Source: Alphaproteobacteria bacterium RIFCSPHIGHO2_02_FULL_46_13
GTDB lineage: Bacteria > Pseudomonadota > Alphaproteobacteria > Micavibrionales > Micavibrionaceae
Assembly: GCA_001767915.1 (NCBI GenBank)
Contig: MEMI01000038.1
Location: 31,191 to 90,745 of the forward strand
Length of the DNA: 59,555 bases
Reading direction: 5' to 3'
Below the pieces are notes generated by a model, which was not told the origin of the DNA, did not search any database, and saw only the letters and a list, made by a program, of their open reading frames with translations. The position numbers and the translations under genes are program-made. Of this stretch, positions 11,312 to 19,569 are shown piece by piece (position 1 is the first letter of the stretch; every line of letters starts with the position of its first letter).

Positions 11312-12292
11312 ATGTTTATGAGTAAAAATGTACGTCTTAGAATGATGGATTTTCAGCTTGCAGGTGGAAAGGATGTTTTTCTACGAAATAGTGCTTTCGA
11401 TTTAAGTCCTGCAATCAATGCTATTCTTGATCGTGTTGAAAAAGTCCGGAGCCATTTAAATGGTCGGCCGTTGGTTGTTTTGATGGGGGAAGATCACCGT
11501 ATTTCATCCCATATTATTTTACAGCTTTTAACCCTGTCCAAACTTCATAGGAAATATAAGCGGGATGTCGGGTTCTCTGCCGAACTTCCGTATAATGTGG
11601 CTATCCCTCTCTGGATGCAACGTGGGCATAGTATTGAAGAGGCTAAAATAATTTTGTCAGGAGATTCTGACGGGCAGTTATCTTTAAAAGAAATATTAAA
11701 CAGAGAATTGTCCATTGATGCTATTCAGTCTCATGGTGCTTTGTGGAACCATTGCCTTACAAAAGGAATTTCAACATGTTTTGCAGATGCGGCAGAACAT
11801 CCAAAGAATGGATCATGGATTGATTGGGAAGACGAAAAGGTGCGTGAGGCCGCCTCAATCGGGCATTTAAATGGCATTAGCCATTTGAATGCGACTACCT
11901 CGGTTGGTGTAGACGTTAGAAATATTTTTATGAGTAAGCAAGTAGCATCACATATGAAATGTTCAGGTATTCAAGTGATGGTTATGGGGGTTGGAGCAGC
12001 GCATATTTTCGGGCTCCAAGAGAAGTATGAATTTGAAGGAAGTCTTGCACGTCACTTTGAAAGAGCGAATATACCTTTTATAGCGATTATGCCGTTTGGG
12101 CGGGCTCTCTCTATTCATCAGATTCCAACGGAGGCAAGCCGTTTCTTTGGCCACACAATAGGGATTGTGGGTATGGATGAAACTTCATTTCCAATGGAAA
12201 AAATTGGTGGCACTTTGAAGGAAGAGGCAGATTATATTTCAGCCATCATTCAATCATCAGGTGAGTTGGCGAGAGCCCCCATGCCTATTTAA
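11312..12292 (+). CDS. Hypothetical protein with TraB/ChaN/EreA-like (TIKI superfamily) motif set
   Basis: About 326 residues from the ATG at 11312, which has GAGGG 4 bases upstream; ATG 11318 is an alternative with better spacing, and the frame opens at 11261. There is no clear signal peptide. The protein shows LVVLMGEDHR (residues 54-63), a conserved-looking glutamate in SAELP (about 91), VRNIFMSKQ (about 202-210) and VMGVGAAHIFG (about 224-234). This ordered set of GExH, E, RNxxM and GxxH is what the TIKI/TraB/ChaN/EreA hydrolase superfamily carries at its active site. The assignment is by motif order only. Substrate and role are unknown; peptide, ester or haem-related chemistry are all seen in the superfamily. 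It stands alone and is convergent with the gene at 12295. Confidence 0.6.
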   Translation: MFMSKNVRLRMMDFQLAGGKDVFLRNSAFDLSPAINAILDRVEKVRSHLNGRPLVVLMGEDHRISSHIILQLLTLSKLHRKYKRDVGFSAELPYNVAIPLWMQRGHSIEEAKIILSGDSDGQLSLKEILNRELSIDAIQSHGALWNHCLTKGISTCFADAAEHPKNGSWIDWEDEKVREAASIGHLNGISHLNATTSVGVDVRNIFMSKQVASHMKCSGIQVMVMGVGAAHIFGLQEKYEFEGSLARHFERANIPFIAIMPFGRALSIHQIPTEASRFFGHTIGIVGMDETSFPMEKIGGTLKEEADYISAIIQSSGELARAPMPI

Positions 12293-12294
12293 AT

Positions 12295-13110
12295 TTATTG
12301 ATTAAAAATTAATTTACCCAAAAATGATTTCTTCTTTTCTTTAAACGGATAACCCGCTGATTCGGTAGCGCGGTTGATGATGTCATCATCCAGAACGGCG
12401 TCCCCGTAGGGTGGGCAAAAGTTCAGTCCTGACATATTCGCATCATTCCGTTTGGTGCGGATGCGGCGGAGGATGTCGTCGAGTGCTTGTGTGTCGTGAC
12501 GGCTCATTGCATTCCTGAAATCTTCGAATTCATCGCGCAGGTCATTTTTCTCAAGCGCGATGCGCAGGGCGTTGATCCCCTTGACGGATCCTTTTCCCAA
12601 GAAAACCTGCTCCATACTCATCCCGATTTTCAACATCACGATATCGGACACATGCTGTTGCAATGAATAAAGGGCGCAGGCGTTATTGAGTTGGCCTTTA
12701 TTATAAAATTTATAAAAGTCTTTGAGCGATCCGTTCTTGTCCTGCAAATAATGGGTGCTTTCATTGGCGAGGCTGAGTGTCATCAGGACGGTCATATATT
12801 GGTCGAAATCCGGCTTGGTGGACATATCCTGATTGCTAGACAGATAGATATATTCGCGTTTATAGCGGCGCATATTCTGGCCGATTTCAACTGTGGGACG
12901 GGCATTGGGGGTATAGCGGGCGAGCGGCGCATTTTCACCTGCGACAGGAAGGAAGGTCACATCATCAAAAAGATGCGCCTCGGACTCCCGCGCAACAAAT
13001 GGCCAGAGATCAAGTGCCGCACGAAAGCTGACAGGCGGTGCGTCCGCATAACAGATAAGAGGGCGGATGCAAAGGAACAGGCCAAAAATAAGCATGAATA
13101 ATCTGGACAT
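12295..13110 (-). CDS. Hypothetical secreted protein with NESTH motif
   Basis: 271 residues. A signal peptide is clear (residues 1-22, cleavage near CYA-DA), so the product is periplasmic or secreted. Residues 116-120 are NESTH inside a helical stretch (LSLANESTHYLQD), which looks like a zinc-peptidase HExxH helix with asparagine replacing the first histidine. A later CALYSLQQH helix and a C-terminal FCPPYGD are the other distinctive parts. It could be a degenerate metallopeptidase or an unrelated helical protein. It is convergent with the preceding gene, with a 2-base gap. Confidence 0.65.
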   Translation of the reverse strand: MSRLFMLIFGLFLCIRPLICYADAPPVSFRAALDLWPFVARESEAHLFDDVTFLPVAGENAPLARYTPNARPTVEIGQNMRRYKREYIYLSSNQDMSTKPDFDQYMTVLMTLSLANESTHYLQDKNGSLKDFYKFYNKGQLNNACALYSLQQHVSDIVMLKIGMSMEQVFLGKGSVKGINALRIALEKNDLRDEFEDFRNAMSRHDTQALDDILRRIRTKRNDANMSGLNFCPPYGDAVLDDDIINRATESAGYPFKEKKKSFLGKLIFNQ

Positions 13111-13204
13111 GAGCCGATTATAATCGAATTACCGCCATTATCACGTTTTTTCTTTGGCGAATTGTGGTAAAATATCTTGGTTGTTTTTTTATAAGAGGTT
13201 GGTT

Positions 13205-13816
13205 GTGAATATTTGGTTTGTCATTTGGGTCTTTGTTGCCACGTTTATTCTGGGAACATCCGTTTGGTCTTATGCCATTTTATTAAAACAAAAACGCGCT
13301 TGGGCAATTGTCGCCAAGAAATGTGAATTGAGATTTAGATCCAACGCCATTTTAAAATCCCCCACATTGGGCGGAGTCTTTAACGGGTTCGAGGTCGATG
13401 TGTTTTCCGACCAACCCATATCCGGCAAATTCCGCGAGGGTGGGGCGCGTACCATTTTTCAATTGTCATTGCCTGCCCCCATGCCGACCCAAGGGGCTAT
13501 GGGTTCAATGGTTTTCAAAAATTTTATTGATGGATTGACGGTACAGGAAAAATTTCTGGGCGAGGGCGATCTGGCCTTGGGCAAAGACATTTATAACAAA
13601 GTCAAAAGCAAAGAATTACTTGTGCCCTATATGACCAAAGAACGTGTAGCGGCTTTGAACGCCGTCTTGAACATTAAATCCAGCCCCGCCATTTTTCTGT
13701 TCAGCCCGAATGAAACATTGCTCAGGATCGAAAGCGCTGACCCTTTCGAAGATGCCGCCCGACTTGAAAAATTCCTGACCAAATTGACAGATGCCGCAAA
13801 AATTATTTCCATCTAA
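13205..13816 (+). CDS. Hypothetical membrane-anchored protein
   Basis: About 203 residues if translation begins at the GTG at 13205, which has AGAGG 6 bases upstream; the open frame begins at 13154, but that start has no such signal. The N terminus is a single membrane helix (IWFVIWVFVATFILGTSVW), followed by a polar domain presumably facing the cytoplasm or periplasm. The soluble part has a region reminiscent of DUF3137-type folds (FNGFEVDVFSD), a weak impression only. It ends at a strong hairpin terminator shared with the convergent accA. Confidence 0.6.
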   Translation: MNIWFVIWVFVATFILGTSVWSYAILLKQKRAWAIVAKKCELRFRSNAILKSPTLGGVFNGFEVDVFSDQPISGKFREGGARTIFQLSLPAPMPTQGAMGSMVFKNFIDGLTVQEKFLGEGDLALGKDIYNKVKSKELLVPYMTKERVAALNAVLNIKSSPAIFLFSPNETLLRIESADPFEDAARLEKFLTKLTDAAKIISI

Positions 13817-13818
13817 AA

Positions 13819-13844
13819 AATTACCCGCCTGAAAGCGGGTAATT
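13819..13844. terminator. Bidirectional rho-independent terminator
   Basis: A perfect 10-base-pair stem, AATTACCCGC and GCGGGTAATT, with a 6-base loop (CTGAAA). T-rich sequence follows on the plus strand and an A-run precedes it, giving a U-tract on the minus strand. It sits between the convergent membrane-protein gene and accA and can end both transcripts. Confidence 0.85.
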
Positions 13845-13869
13845 GAATTTTGTGTATCTGGGAAGATAA

Positions 13870-14814
13870 TTAAACCCGTCCCATCGCCAGATATTTTTGT
13901 TGGCGGCGTTTGATCAGACGTTCGGAATCCCATGGGGAGAGTTCGGCCAGTCCTTTTTCCAATTGTTTGGCAACTTGTGCGATGGCATCCATCGGGCTGC
14001 GATGTGCGCCACCCATTGGTTCAGGAATAATCTCATCAATCAGTTTCAAACCTTTCAGGTCTTGCGCCGTCAGCTTGAGGGCTGTTGCAGCTTCTTCTGA
14101 TTGTTGTGCAGAACGCCAGAGAATGGACGCGCATCCTTCTGGTGAAATGACGGAATAGATGGAATGTTCCAGCATGTAAACGCGGTCCGCTGTCGCAATC
14201 GCAATCGCACCGCCCGATCCACCTTCGCCAATAACGACTGATAGCATGGGGGTGCGGAGTTGGAGGCAGGAGTCAATTGATTGTGCAATCGCCTCGGCCT
14301 GTCCACGCGCTTCGGCTTCAACACCGGGGTAAGCGCCCGCAGTATCGACGAGGGATAGAACGGGAATTTGGAACTGAGATGCCATCTCCATCAGGCGAAT
14401 GGCCTTACGGTAGCCTTCTGGTTTTGCCATACCGAAATTATGGCGGATGCGTGTTTCGGTATCGTTACCTTTTTCTTGTCCCATGATGACAACCGACTGA
14501 CCATTGAAGCGACCAAGGCCGCCAACGAGAGCATTGTCCTCACCGAACTGACGGTCACCCGCAAGCGGAGTAAAATCAGTGATAATATTTTTAACGTAGT
14601 CCACAAAGTGCGGACGTTCAGGGTGGCGTGCCACCAAAACTTTTTGCGCAGGTGTCAATTTGCTGTAGGTCGCGACCATCAATTTTTCGGCCTTGGTTTC
14701 AAGGCGATTGATTTCTTCTGTGATACTGAAATCTTTGCTGCTGCTCATATTGCGCAGTTCGGCAATTTTGCCTTCAAGTTCGGTAATTGGTTTTTCAAAT
14801 TCCAAAGCGACCAT
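13870..14814 (-). CDS. accA: Acetyl-CoA carboxylase carboxyltransferase subunit alpha
   Basis: The alpha half of the carboxyltransferase that moves CO2 from biotin-carrier protein to acetyl-CoA, the first committed step of fatty acid synthesis. 314 residues, the usual length. The N-terminal LEFEKPITELEGKIAELR, the central GRFNGQSVVIMGQEKG, the oxyanion-hole region VIGEGGSGGAIAIATADRV and SVISPEGCASILWR are family hallmarks. The start has GAGGA about 10 bases upstream. It lies beside xerD and aroK/aroB, as in many alphaproteobacteria. accD, encoding the beta half, is not in the window. Confidence 0.96.
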   Translation of the reverse strand: MVALEFEKPITELEGKIAELRNMSSSKDFSITEEINRLETKAEKLMVATYSKLTPAQKVLVARHPERPHFVDYVKNIITDFTPLAGDRQFGEDNALVGGLGRFNGQSVVIMGQEKGNDTETRIRHNFGMAKPEGYRKAIRLMEMASQFQIPVLSLVDTAGAYPGVEAEARGQAEAIAQSIDSCLQLRTPMLSVVIGEGGSGGAIAIATADRVYMLEHSIYSVISPEGCASILWRSAQQSEEAATALKLTAQDLKGLKLIDEIIPEPMGGAHRSPMDAIAQVAKQLEKGLAELSPWDSERLIKRRQQKYLAMGRV

Positions 14815-14865
14815 AATAAAAACGAATCCTCTATTTAATGTTTTTGAGTTTGTGCATCATAGCAA

Positions 14866-14899
14866 AACAGGCAGACCGTTACAATCGGGGCTGCCTGTT
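14866..14899 (-). terminator. Rho-independent terminator after xerD
   Basis: Arms AACAGGCAG (14866-14874) and CTGCCTGTT (14891-14899) form a perfect 9-base-pair stem with a 16-base loop. Read leftward, the stem is followed by TTTTGCT. It lies 25 bases past the xerD stop and before accA, so accA probably has its own promoter. Confidence 0.7.
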
Positions 14900-14923
14900 C
14901 CATAATATTTAAATAATTAAGCC

Positions 14924-15907
14924 TTAAGCCTTTTTCGCCAGAGGATGTTTTTCCTCAACGGTTTTTTTCAATTTTTTGCCCAAGATGTGGGTGTAAATTT
15001 GAGTTGTAGCGATGTCAGCGTGACCGAGCATTTTCTGTACGGCACGAAGATCAGCACCGTTGCTCAACAAGTGAGTTGCAAAAGCGTGGCGCAGAATATG
15101 TGGCGATACATGTTCTTCGTCAATTTTTGCAGCGCGTGCCAAATCTTTCAGCAATTGCGCAAAGCGTTGACGTGTCAAGTGACCGGAGTCAGATGTACGG
15201 GATGGGAACAACCATTTGGACATACGACCTGCATCATCTGATGTTGCAAATTGTGCGCGAACATTTTGGTATGTTGCCAATGCTTTTTGTGCAGATTCGG
15301 ACAGAGGAACCATACGTTCACGTCCGCCTTTACCTTCAACCATAATGAACTGGCTGCCTTCTGCAATCGCCGCTGTTGGAAGACCAACGAGTTCGGATAC
15401 GCGAAGACCAGTTGCATAAAGAAGTTCAAGCAAGCAAACCAGACGAACGCTTTCAGCACCACCTTGGCCAGCAGCAACAGTGATCAATGTGTCCACTTCG
15501 GCTTCGGTCAATGTTTTTGGCAAAGTACGGGTTTGTTTCGGGCTATCGATAGTTGTTGTCGGATCTTCTTTACGAACATTTTCAGACACCAAATAACGGT
15601 AGAACTGACGCAAAGCAGACAAACGGCGAGCAACTGTACGCACAGCGATCTGGTTTGAATGAGATCCTTTGGTATGGATTTTTGCACTGAGATCAGCCAA
15701 GTAAGCTTTCAGATCATCAGGAGTAGCTGTTTCAATTTCTTTGCTACGTTGTGCGCGCAAATAAAGGCTGACATCAGCCAAATCACGCCAGTAAGCATGA
15801 CGTGTGTTCAATGCTGCACCGCGTTCGGTGGTCAACATATCAAGGAAAGAATCTACCCATTTGGACAGATTTGGTTTAGGCATTGCTGGACGACCTGGAC
15901 GAGCCAT
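14924..15907 (-). CDS. xerD: Site-specific tyrosine recombinase XerD
   Basis: 327 residues. Partner of XerC in resolving chromosome dimers at dif. An N-terminal SAM-like core-binding domain (about 10-110) precedes the catalytic domain. All six catalytic positions are visible: Arg169 (ATGLRVSEL), Lys193 (GKGGRER), His270 and Arg273 (HILRHAFATHLL), His296 (LGHADIATTQ) and nucleophile Tyr305 (IYTHIL). AAGGAG lies just upstream of the start. Its position between accA and aroK/aroB is the conserved alphaproteobacterial one, which supports a housekeeping Xer protein rather than a mobile-element integrase. Confidence 0.94.
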   Translation of the reverse strand: MARPGRPAMPKPNLSKWVDSFLDMLTTERGAALNTRHAYWRDLADVSLYLRAQRSKEIETATPDDLKAYLADLSAKIHTKGSHSNQIAVRTVARRLSALRQFYRYLVSENVRKEDPTTTIDSPKQTRTLPKTLTEAEVDTLITVAAGQGGAESVRLVCLLELLYATGLRVSELVGLPTAAIAEGSQFIMVEGKGGRERMVPLSESAQKALATYQNVRAQFATSDDAGRMSKWLFPSRTSDSGHLTRQRFAQLLKDLARAAKIDEEHVSPHILRHAFATHLLSNGADLRAVQKMLGHADIATTQIYTHILGKKLKKTVEEKHPLAKKA

Positions 15908-15922
15908 ATTATTTCTCCTTAT

Positions 15923-17584
15923 TTAATTTCTTATTTTTAACCCTAACACTTCGTGTGTCAGGGACATTGTTTCTTCATTTAACCCCGCAGAATTAAGCGC
16001 CTCTAAAATCCGATAAAGTGCCACTGGGTGAAGTTGCTCCAGAGATTTATCGTCTATTATAGCGAGACTCCTAATAACCACCTGATTAATCTGCTTCTGA
16101 TTGGCAGATTTTTTCAGGCTACTCAGAATGTCACCTATAGGCATTACATAATTGTCGTTGGGTGTCAAGCTTAAAAGATTGTCATAAGCATTTTTTGCAT
16201 CTTTTTGGGGATAATTCGCGTAATCCAAGGCAAGCAAGGTGGCTGTATCATTATTAGGTAGCAAAATTCCACCCGTTTTGGCTTTTTCGATGAGTAATTT
16301 TATTAAAAATTCTTCACCTGATTGCGCTGTTTTATCCAATGATTCGTCTTTTGCGGTTGGGGCAGTCAGGCCATAGGCTTCCATAACCAAACTCTTCGGC
16401 AAAACCTGATTGGCGAGCGCCAAAAGCTTTAAACTCAGCAGTTTATGTCCGTTGGGAATAGGCATGTCGGACGAAGTATAAAGCGGATATAAAAGGGCTT
16501 CGCGCGTTTTATCGGTTGCGAGTGCCAGCAACTGCTCAGTGACGACAGGCGCCCCTGTGGTTTTAAAGTATTCTTTGAGGAAAGCGTTATAAGGATTTGA
16601 AACATCTTTCAAATCAATCGCCTTCAAAAAGTCGATGGCTTGATCATTCGCCACAATCCCACGGGTAATGGCTTCGCCTAAAAGCGGAATTGTTGCCGCC
16701 GAAGGTTTGGCATAATGCGCCAAAACGGCCAGATGCTTATCATCAATCGCCTGAAGATTTTCAGGGCTATTGATAAGGGTGGATAGACGCCCAGATTCCA
16801 TCATCGCGATGGTTGAAATGATATCTAATTTATTAATGTCAGCGGCAGCTGTGACCGCAGGCTTGGCGATCTCAACATAGGCGCGTGAAGCATTGGCTAA
16901 TCTTAACGCCTCATCATCCCCCGCAACAGGCCCGAACAAGGTCTGGCAGAATGTATCAATACGCCCCCAGAACGCTGCGTCCTTGGCTTTTAAGCCGGCA
17001 TCGAAGGTTTTCTGGTCGAGGCAAGCAACAGCAATTTCTCCATGCCCTAGTGACGCCTCAATCCCTGATTGTGCCGCCATCGGGGTAGGTGGAGCAGATT
17101 CGTTGAGTTTATAAAGTTTTTGAGCATCATCAAAGCTACCCAACTCAACGAGTTTTTTGAGTCGCAGGGCATAAATATTTTCATCAGGGTTTTTTGTATC
17201 GCTGAGGGAGGCAGAGGGAGTTAATGTCACCCGCAATGCCAAGTTTCGCGCGGCTTTACTGCGTGGAACGGAGGGGGGGGATAAAAACGCAACCAAGTCC
17301 TGACGGCTTGAGCTCGCCCAAAAATCATTTTGAAAACCATAGGCAGGGCGCGGCGACAGGATTTCAAGGGCTTTATTATCTGTACCTACAGACTTGTCCC
17401 CTTCAGGGGCGGCGCGAGATAATTCGTCGGCATTATTGGTCTGAACCGGCTTAATCTTGGACGGCATCACCTTCAGCGGGGTCGGAATAACAGGCGCCAC
17501 TTCAGCGGTTTCAGCCGCATAAGTCGGGGCAGAGATCAATAAGCCGGATGTCAGGATAATCGCAATAAAGCCGCGCAAAATCAT
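15923..17584 (-). CDS. Hypothetical secreted, alpha-helical repeat-like protein
   Basis: About 553 residues from the ATG at 17584, which has TAAGG 8 bases upstream; the frame opens at 17692, but the extension overlaps a separate small gene. The new N terminus is a signal peptide (MILRGFIAIILTSG, cleavage near TYA-AE). A proline-rich low-complexity stretch follows, and the rest is leucine/alanine-rich helices in a TPR/alpha-solenoid style, without a canonical motif. It is probably a periplasmic or outer-membrane-associated scaffold; that is inference. It is leftward with xerD, 15 bases apart, and with the 43-residue ORF upstream, so the three may be one transcript. Confidence 0.7.
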   Translation of the reverse strand: MILRGFIAIILTSGLLISAPTYAAETAEVAPVIPTPLKVMPSKIKPVQTNNADELSRAAPEGDKSVGTDNKALEILSPRPAYGFQNDFWASSSRQDLVAFLSPPSVPRSKAARNLALRVTLTPSASLSDTKNPDENIYALRLKKLVELGSFDDAQKLYKLNESAPPTPMAAQSGIEASLGHGEIAVACLDQKTFDAGLKAKDAAFWGRIDTFCQTLFGPVAGDDEALRLANASRAYVEIAKPAVTAAADINKLDIISTIAMMESGRLSTLINSPENLQAIDDKHLAVLAHYAKPSAATIPLLGEAITRGIVANDQAIDFLKAIDLKDVSNPYNAFLKEYFKTTGAPVVTEQLLALATDKTREALLYPLYTSSDMPIPNGHKLLSLKLLALANQVLPKSLVMEAYGLTAPTAKDESLDKTAQSGEEFLIKLLIEKAKTGGILLPNNDTATLLALDYANYPQKDAKNAYDNLLSLTPNDNYVMPIGDILSSLKKSANQKQINQVVIRSLAIIDDKSLEQLHPVALYRILEALNSAGLNEETMSLTHEVLGLKIRN

Positions 17585-17594
17585 CTTGTAAGCC

Positions 17595-17726
17595 TTAATT
17601 GTTCGGGAGTGCGACAGGTTTGCTGACGTCTGTTTGGGCAACATGGACATCGGCAACGCTGAGGTAAATGAATCCGCCAACGGCAACAACAATAATCAGG
17701 CCGAGCAAGCCACCAAGTAGTTTCAT
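17595..17726 (-). CDS. Small single-pass membrane protein (43 residues)
   Basis: A short frame starting at the ATG at 17724-17726 and ending in TAA at 17595-17597. It has GGAG 7 bases before the ATG. The protein starts MKLLGGLLGLIIVVAVGGFI, a clean membrane helix or uncleaved signal, followed by a short polar tail (VAQTDVSKPVALPNN). Its stop lies 10 bases before the start of the 553-residue secreted protein, as expected for an operon pair. No function is known to me; a helper or anchor for the downstream protein is a guess. Confidence 0.6.
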   Translation of the reverse strand: MKLLGGLLGLIIVVAVGGFIYLSVADVHVAQTDVSKPVALPNN

Positions 17727-17817
17727 AATATCTCCGTACTCATTCTGTGATTCGTGAAATTTATATATAAAACCGAAAGTTCTTTATGAACAGGCTTTTT
17801 TCATTTATTTAAGAGGA

Positions 17818-19518
17818 ATGATTAAAACACAAAGCAATATTGAGAGTATTAAGGCCAATCTGGATAAGCCTATCGTTCTGGTGGGTTTGATGGGGGCGGG
17901 GAAAACCACAGTCGGGCGGATTCTGGCAGATATGCTGGGGTGGCCGTTTTTCGATTCAGATGATGAAATCGTCCGCGCCGCCGGAAAATCCATTTCCGCG
18001 ATTTTCGAGGAAGAGGGGGAGCCAGCCTTCCGTGATCTGGAACGCATTACCATCCGCGGTCTTTTGAGAAACAGGCGTTGCGTGATTGCAACGGGTGGTG
18101 GGTCGATCTCCGTTCCCGAAACGGCCAGCATGATTTTAGAAGGAAGTGTCTGCCTCTGGCTCGATGCGTCCGTTCCTGTTCTGGTTGAGCGTACCAAAGG
18201 ATCAGACAGGCCATTGTTAAAACATGGCGATCCTGCCGAAGTTCTGGGGATGTTGCTTGAAAAACGTCGTTCAACTTATATGCAGGCGCATCTCCATATT
18301 CTGGATGATAACTTAGATCCAGATGATATGGCGTCCCGTATTTTGATGCAGATTTGTGAATATTTATTTGATCACAATTCCATCGAAGATGTGGAAAAAC
18401 ATGTGCCTCAGGCATTGTGCCTAACTGTATCTTTATTTGACCGCAGTTACCCGATTTTTATCGGCGCGAATTTGTTGCACGATATTGATGTTTGGTTATC
18501 CCATGAATTTCATGGGCGTAAGGCCTTTATCATTACCGACTATAACGTCCGCGCGGCGGTGACCGATAAATTCCAAGCGGCGATTACGCCGCATATGAAA
18601 TCAGTCGCGGTGATGGAATTGCCCCCGGGTGAACAAACAAAATCATTCGACAGATTTCAGGTGGTGGTCGAATGGATGATTGAAAACGGTATTAAACGTG
18701 ACTCAATCGTCTTTGCCGTGGGCGGCGGAGTGATCGGCGATCTGACAGGCTTTGCATCATCGGCAGTTCTGCGCGGCGTTGAATTTATTCAGGTGCCGAC
18801 AACCCTTTTATCCATGGTCGATAGTTCTGTCGGTGGCAAAACAGGCATCAATTCTAAATTCGGCAAAAACATGATCGGTGCGTTTTATCAACCGCGTGCG
18901 GTTGTGATCGATATGGAAGTTTTATCGACCTTGCCCGCACGCGAATGGCTCGCGGGTTATGCCGAGATTGTTAAAACTGCATTGCTTGGTGATTCCGATT
19001 TTTTCACTTGGCTTGAAATCAATGCCAATAAAATTCTCGAGAAAAATCCTGTGACCGTCATGCGCGCGATTGAAAAATCATGCCACATGAAAGCCGAAAT
19101 TGTGGCGCAGGATGAACACGAAGAAAACGGTATGCGCGCCAAATTAAATTTGGGCCATACCTTCGGGCATGCCTTTGAAAATTTATGCGGTTACGGATCA
19201 ACCCTTCTACATGGCGAAGCCGTAGGCGTTGGCTTGGTTCTGGCCGCCAGATTATCTCATGCGTTGGGACATCTGTCTGAAAAAGATGTGATGCGGATCA
19301 CATATCATTTAAGCAAAATGGGATTAAAAACAGAAATCCGCGATATCGGCCTCCCCGCAGGTACAACAGTTGACCAAATCATTGATCTGATGCGCAAAGA
19401 CAAAAAATCAACCCAGAACGGAATGGTTTTCGTTGTATTAACCCGCATCGGCGACGTTGAACTTGTCTATGATGTTCCTGAAGAAATGGTGGAGAAGATT
19501 ATTAGGGAATCGATGTAG
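17818..19518 (+). CDS. aroKB: Fused shikimate kinase / 3-dehydroquinate synthase
   Basis: 566 residues joining two shikimate-pathway enzymes in one chain. Residues 1-185 are shikimate kinase: P-loop GLMGAGKTT (23-31), substrate-binding DSDDEI (46-51), FRDLE and ATGGGS (91-96). Residues 200-566 are dehydroquinate synthase, which turns DAHP into 3-dehydroquinate using NAD and a metal: GGGVIGD (302-308), GGKTGIN (339-345) and the metal-binding LGHTFGHAFE. In most alphaproteobacteria aroK and aroB are adjacent separate genes, so this is a fusion in the conserved place. The ATG has AGAGGA only one base upstream, unusually close, and no better in-frame start is visible. Confidence 0.94.
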   Translation: MIKTQSNIESIKANLDKPIVLVGLMGAGKTTVGRILADMLGWPFFDSDDEIVRAAGKSISAIFEEEGEPAFRDLERITIRGLLRNRRCVIATGGGSISVPETASMILEGSVCLWLDASVPVLVERTKGSDRPLLKHGDPAEVLGMLLEKRRSTYMQAHLHILDDNLDPDDMASRILMQICEYLFDHNSIEDVEKHVPQALCLTVSLFDRSYPIFIGANLLHDIDVWLSHEFHGRKAFIITDYNVRAAVTDKFQAAITPHMKSVAVMELPPGEQTKSFDRFQVVVEWMIENGIKRDSIVFAVGGGVIGDLTGFASSAVLRGVEFIQVPTTLLSMVDSSVGGKTGINSKFGKNMIGAFYQPRAVVIDMEVLSTLPAREWLAGYAEIVKTALLGDSDFFTWLEINANKILEKNPVTVMRAIEKSCHMKAEIVAQDEHEENGMRAKLNLGHTFGHAFENLCGYGSTLLHGEAVGVGLVLAARLSHALGHLSEKDVMRITYHLSKMGLKTEIRDIGLPAGTTVDQIIDLMRKDKKSTQNGMVFVVLTRIGDVELVYDVPEEMVEKIIRESM

Positions 19519-19535
19519 TACAATTCGTCTTTAAA

Positions 19536-19560
19536 TCCCTCGCCCCTATGGGGAGAGGGA
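19536..19560. repeat. Intergenic hairpin (CCCTC/GAGGG type)
   Basis: Arms TCCCTCGCCCC and GGGGAGAGGGA pair at 10 of 11 positions around a 3-base loop. It lies between the convergent aroKB and alpha/beta hydrolase genes. It may work as a terminator for both although the U-tract is weak. Its ccctc...gggagaggga composition is shared with the larger hairpin at 49996-50051, so both may belong to one dispersed intergenic repeat family. Confidence 0.55.
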
Positions 19561-19569
19561 ATGTGGTAT

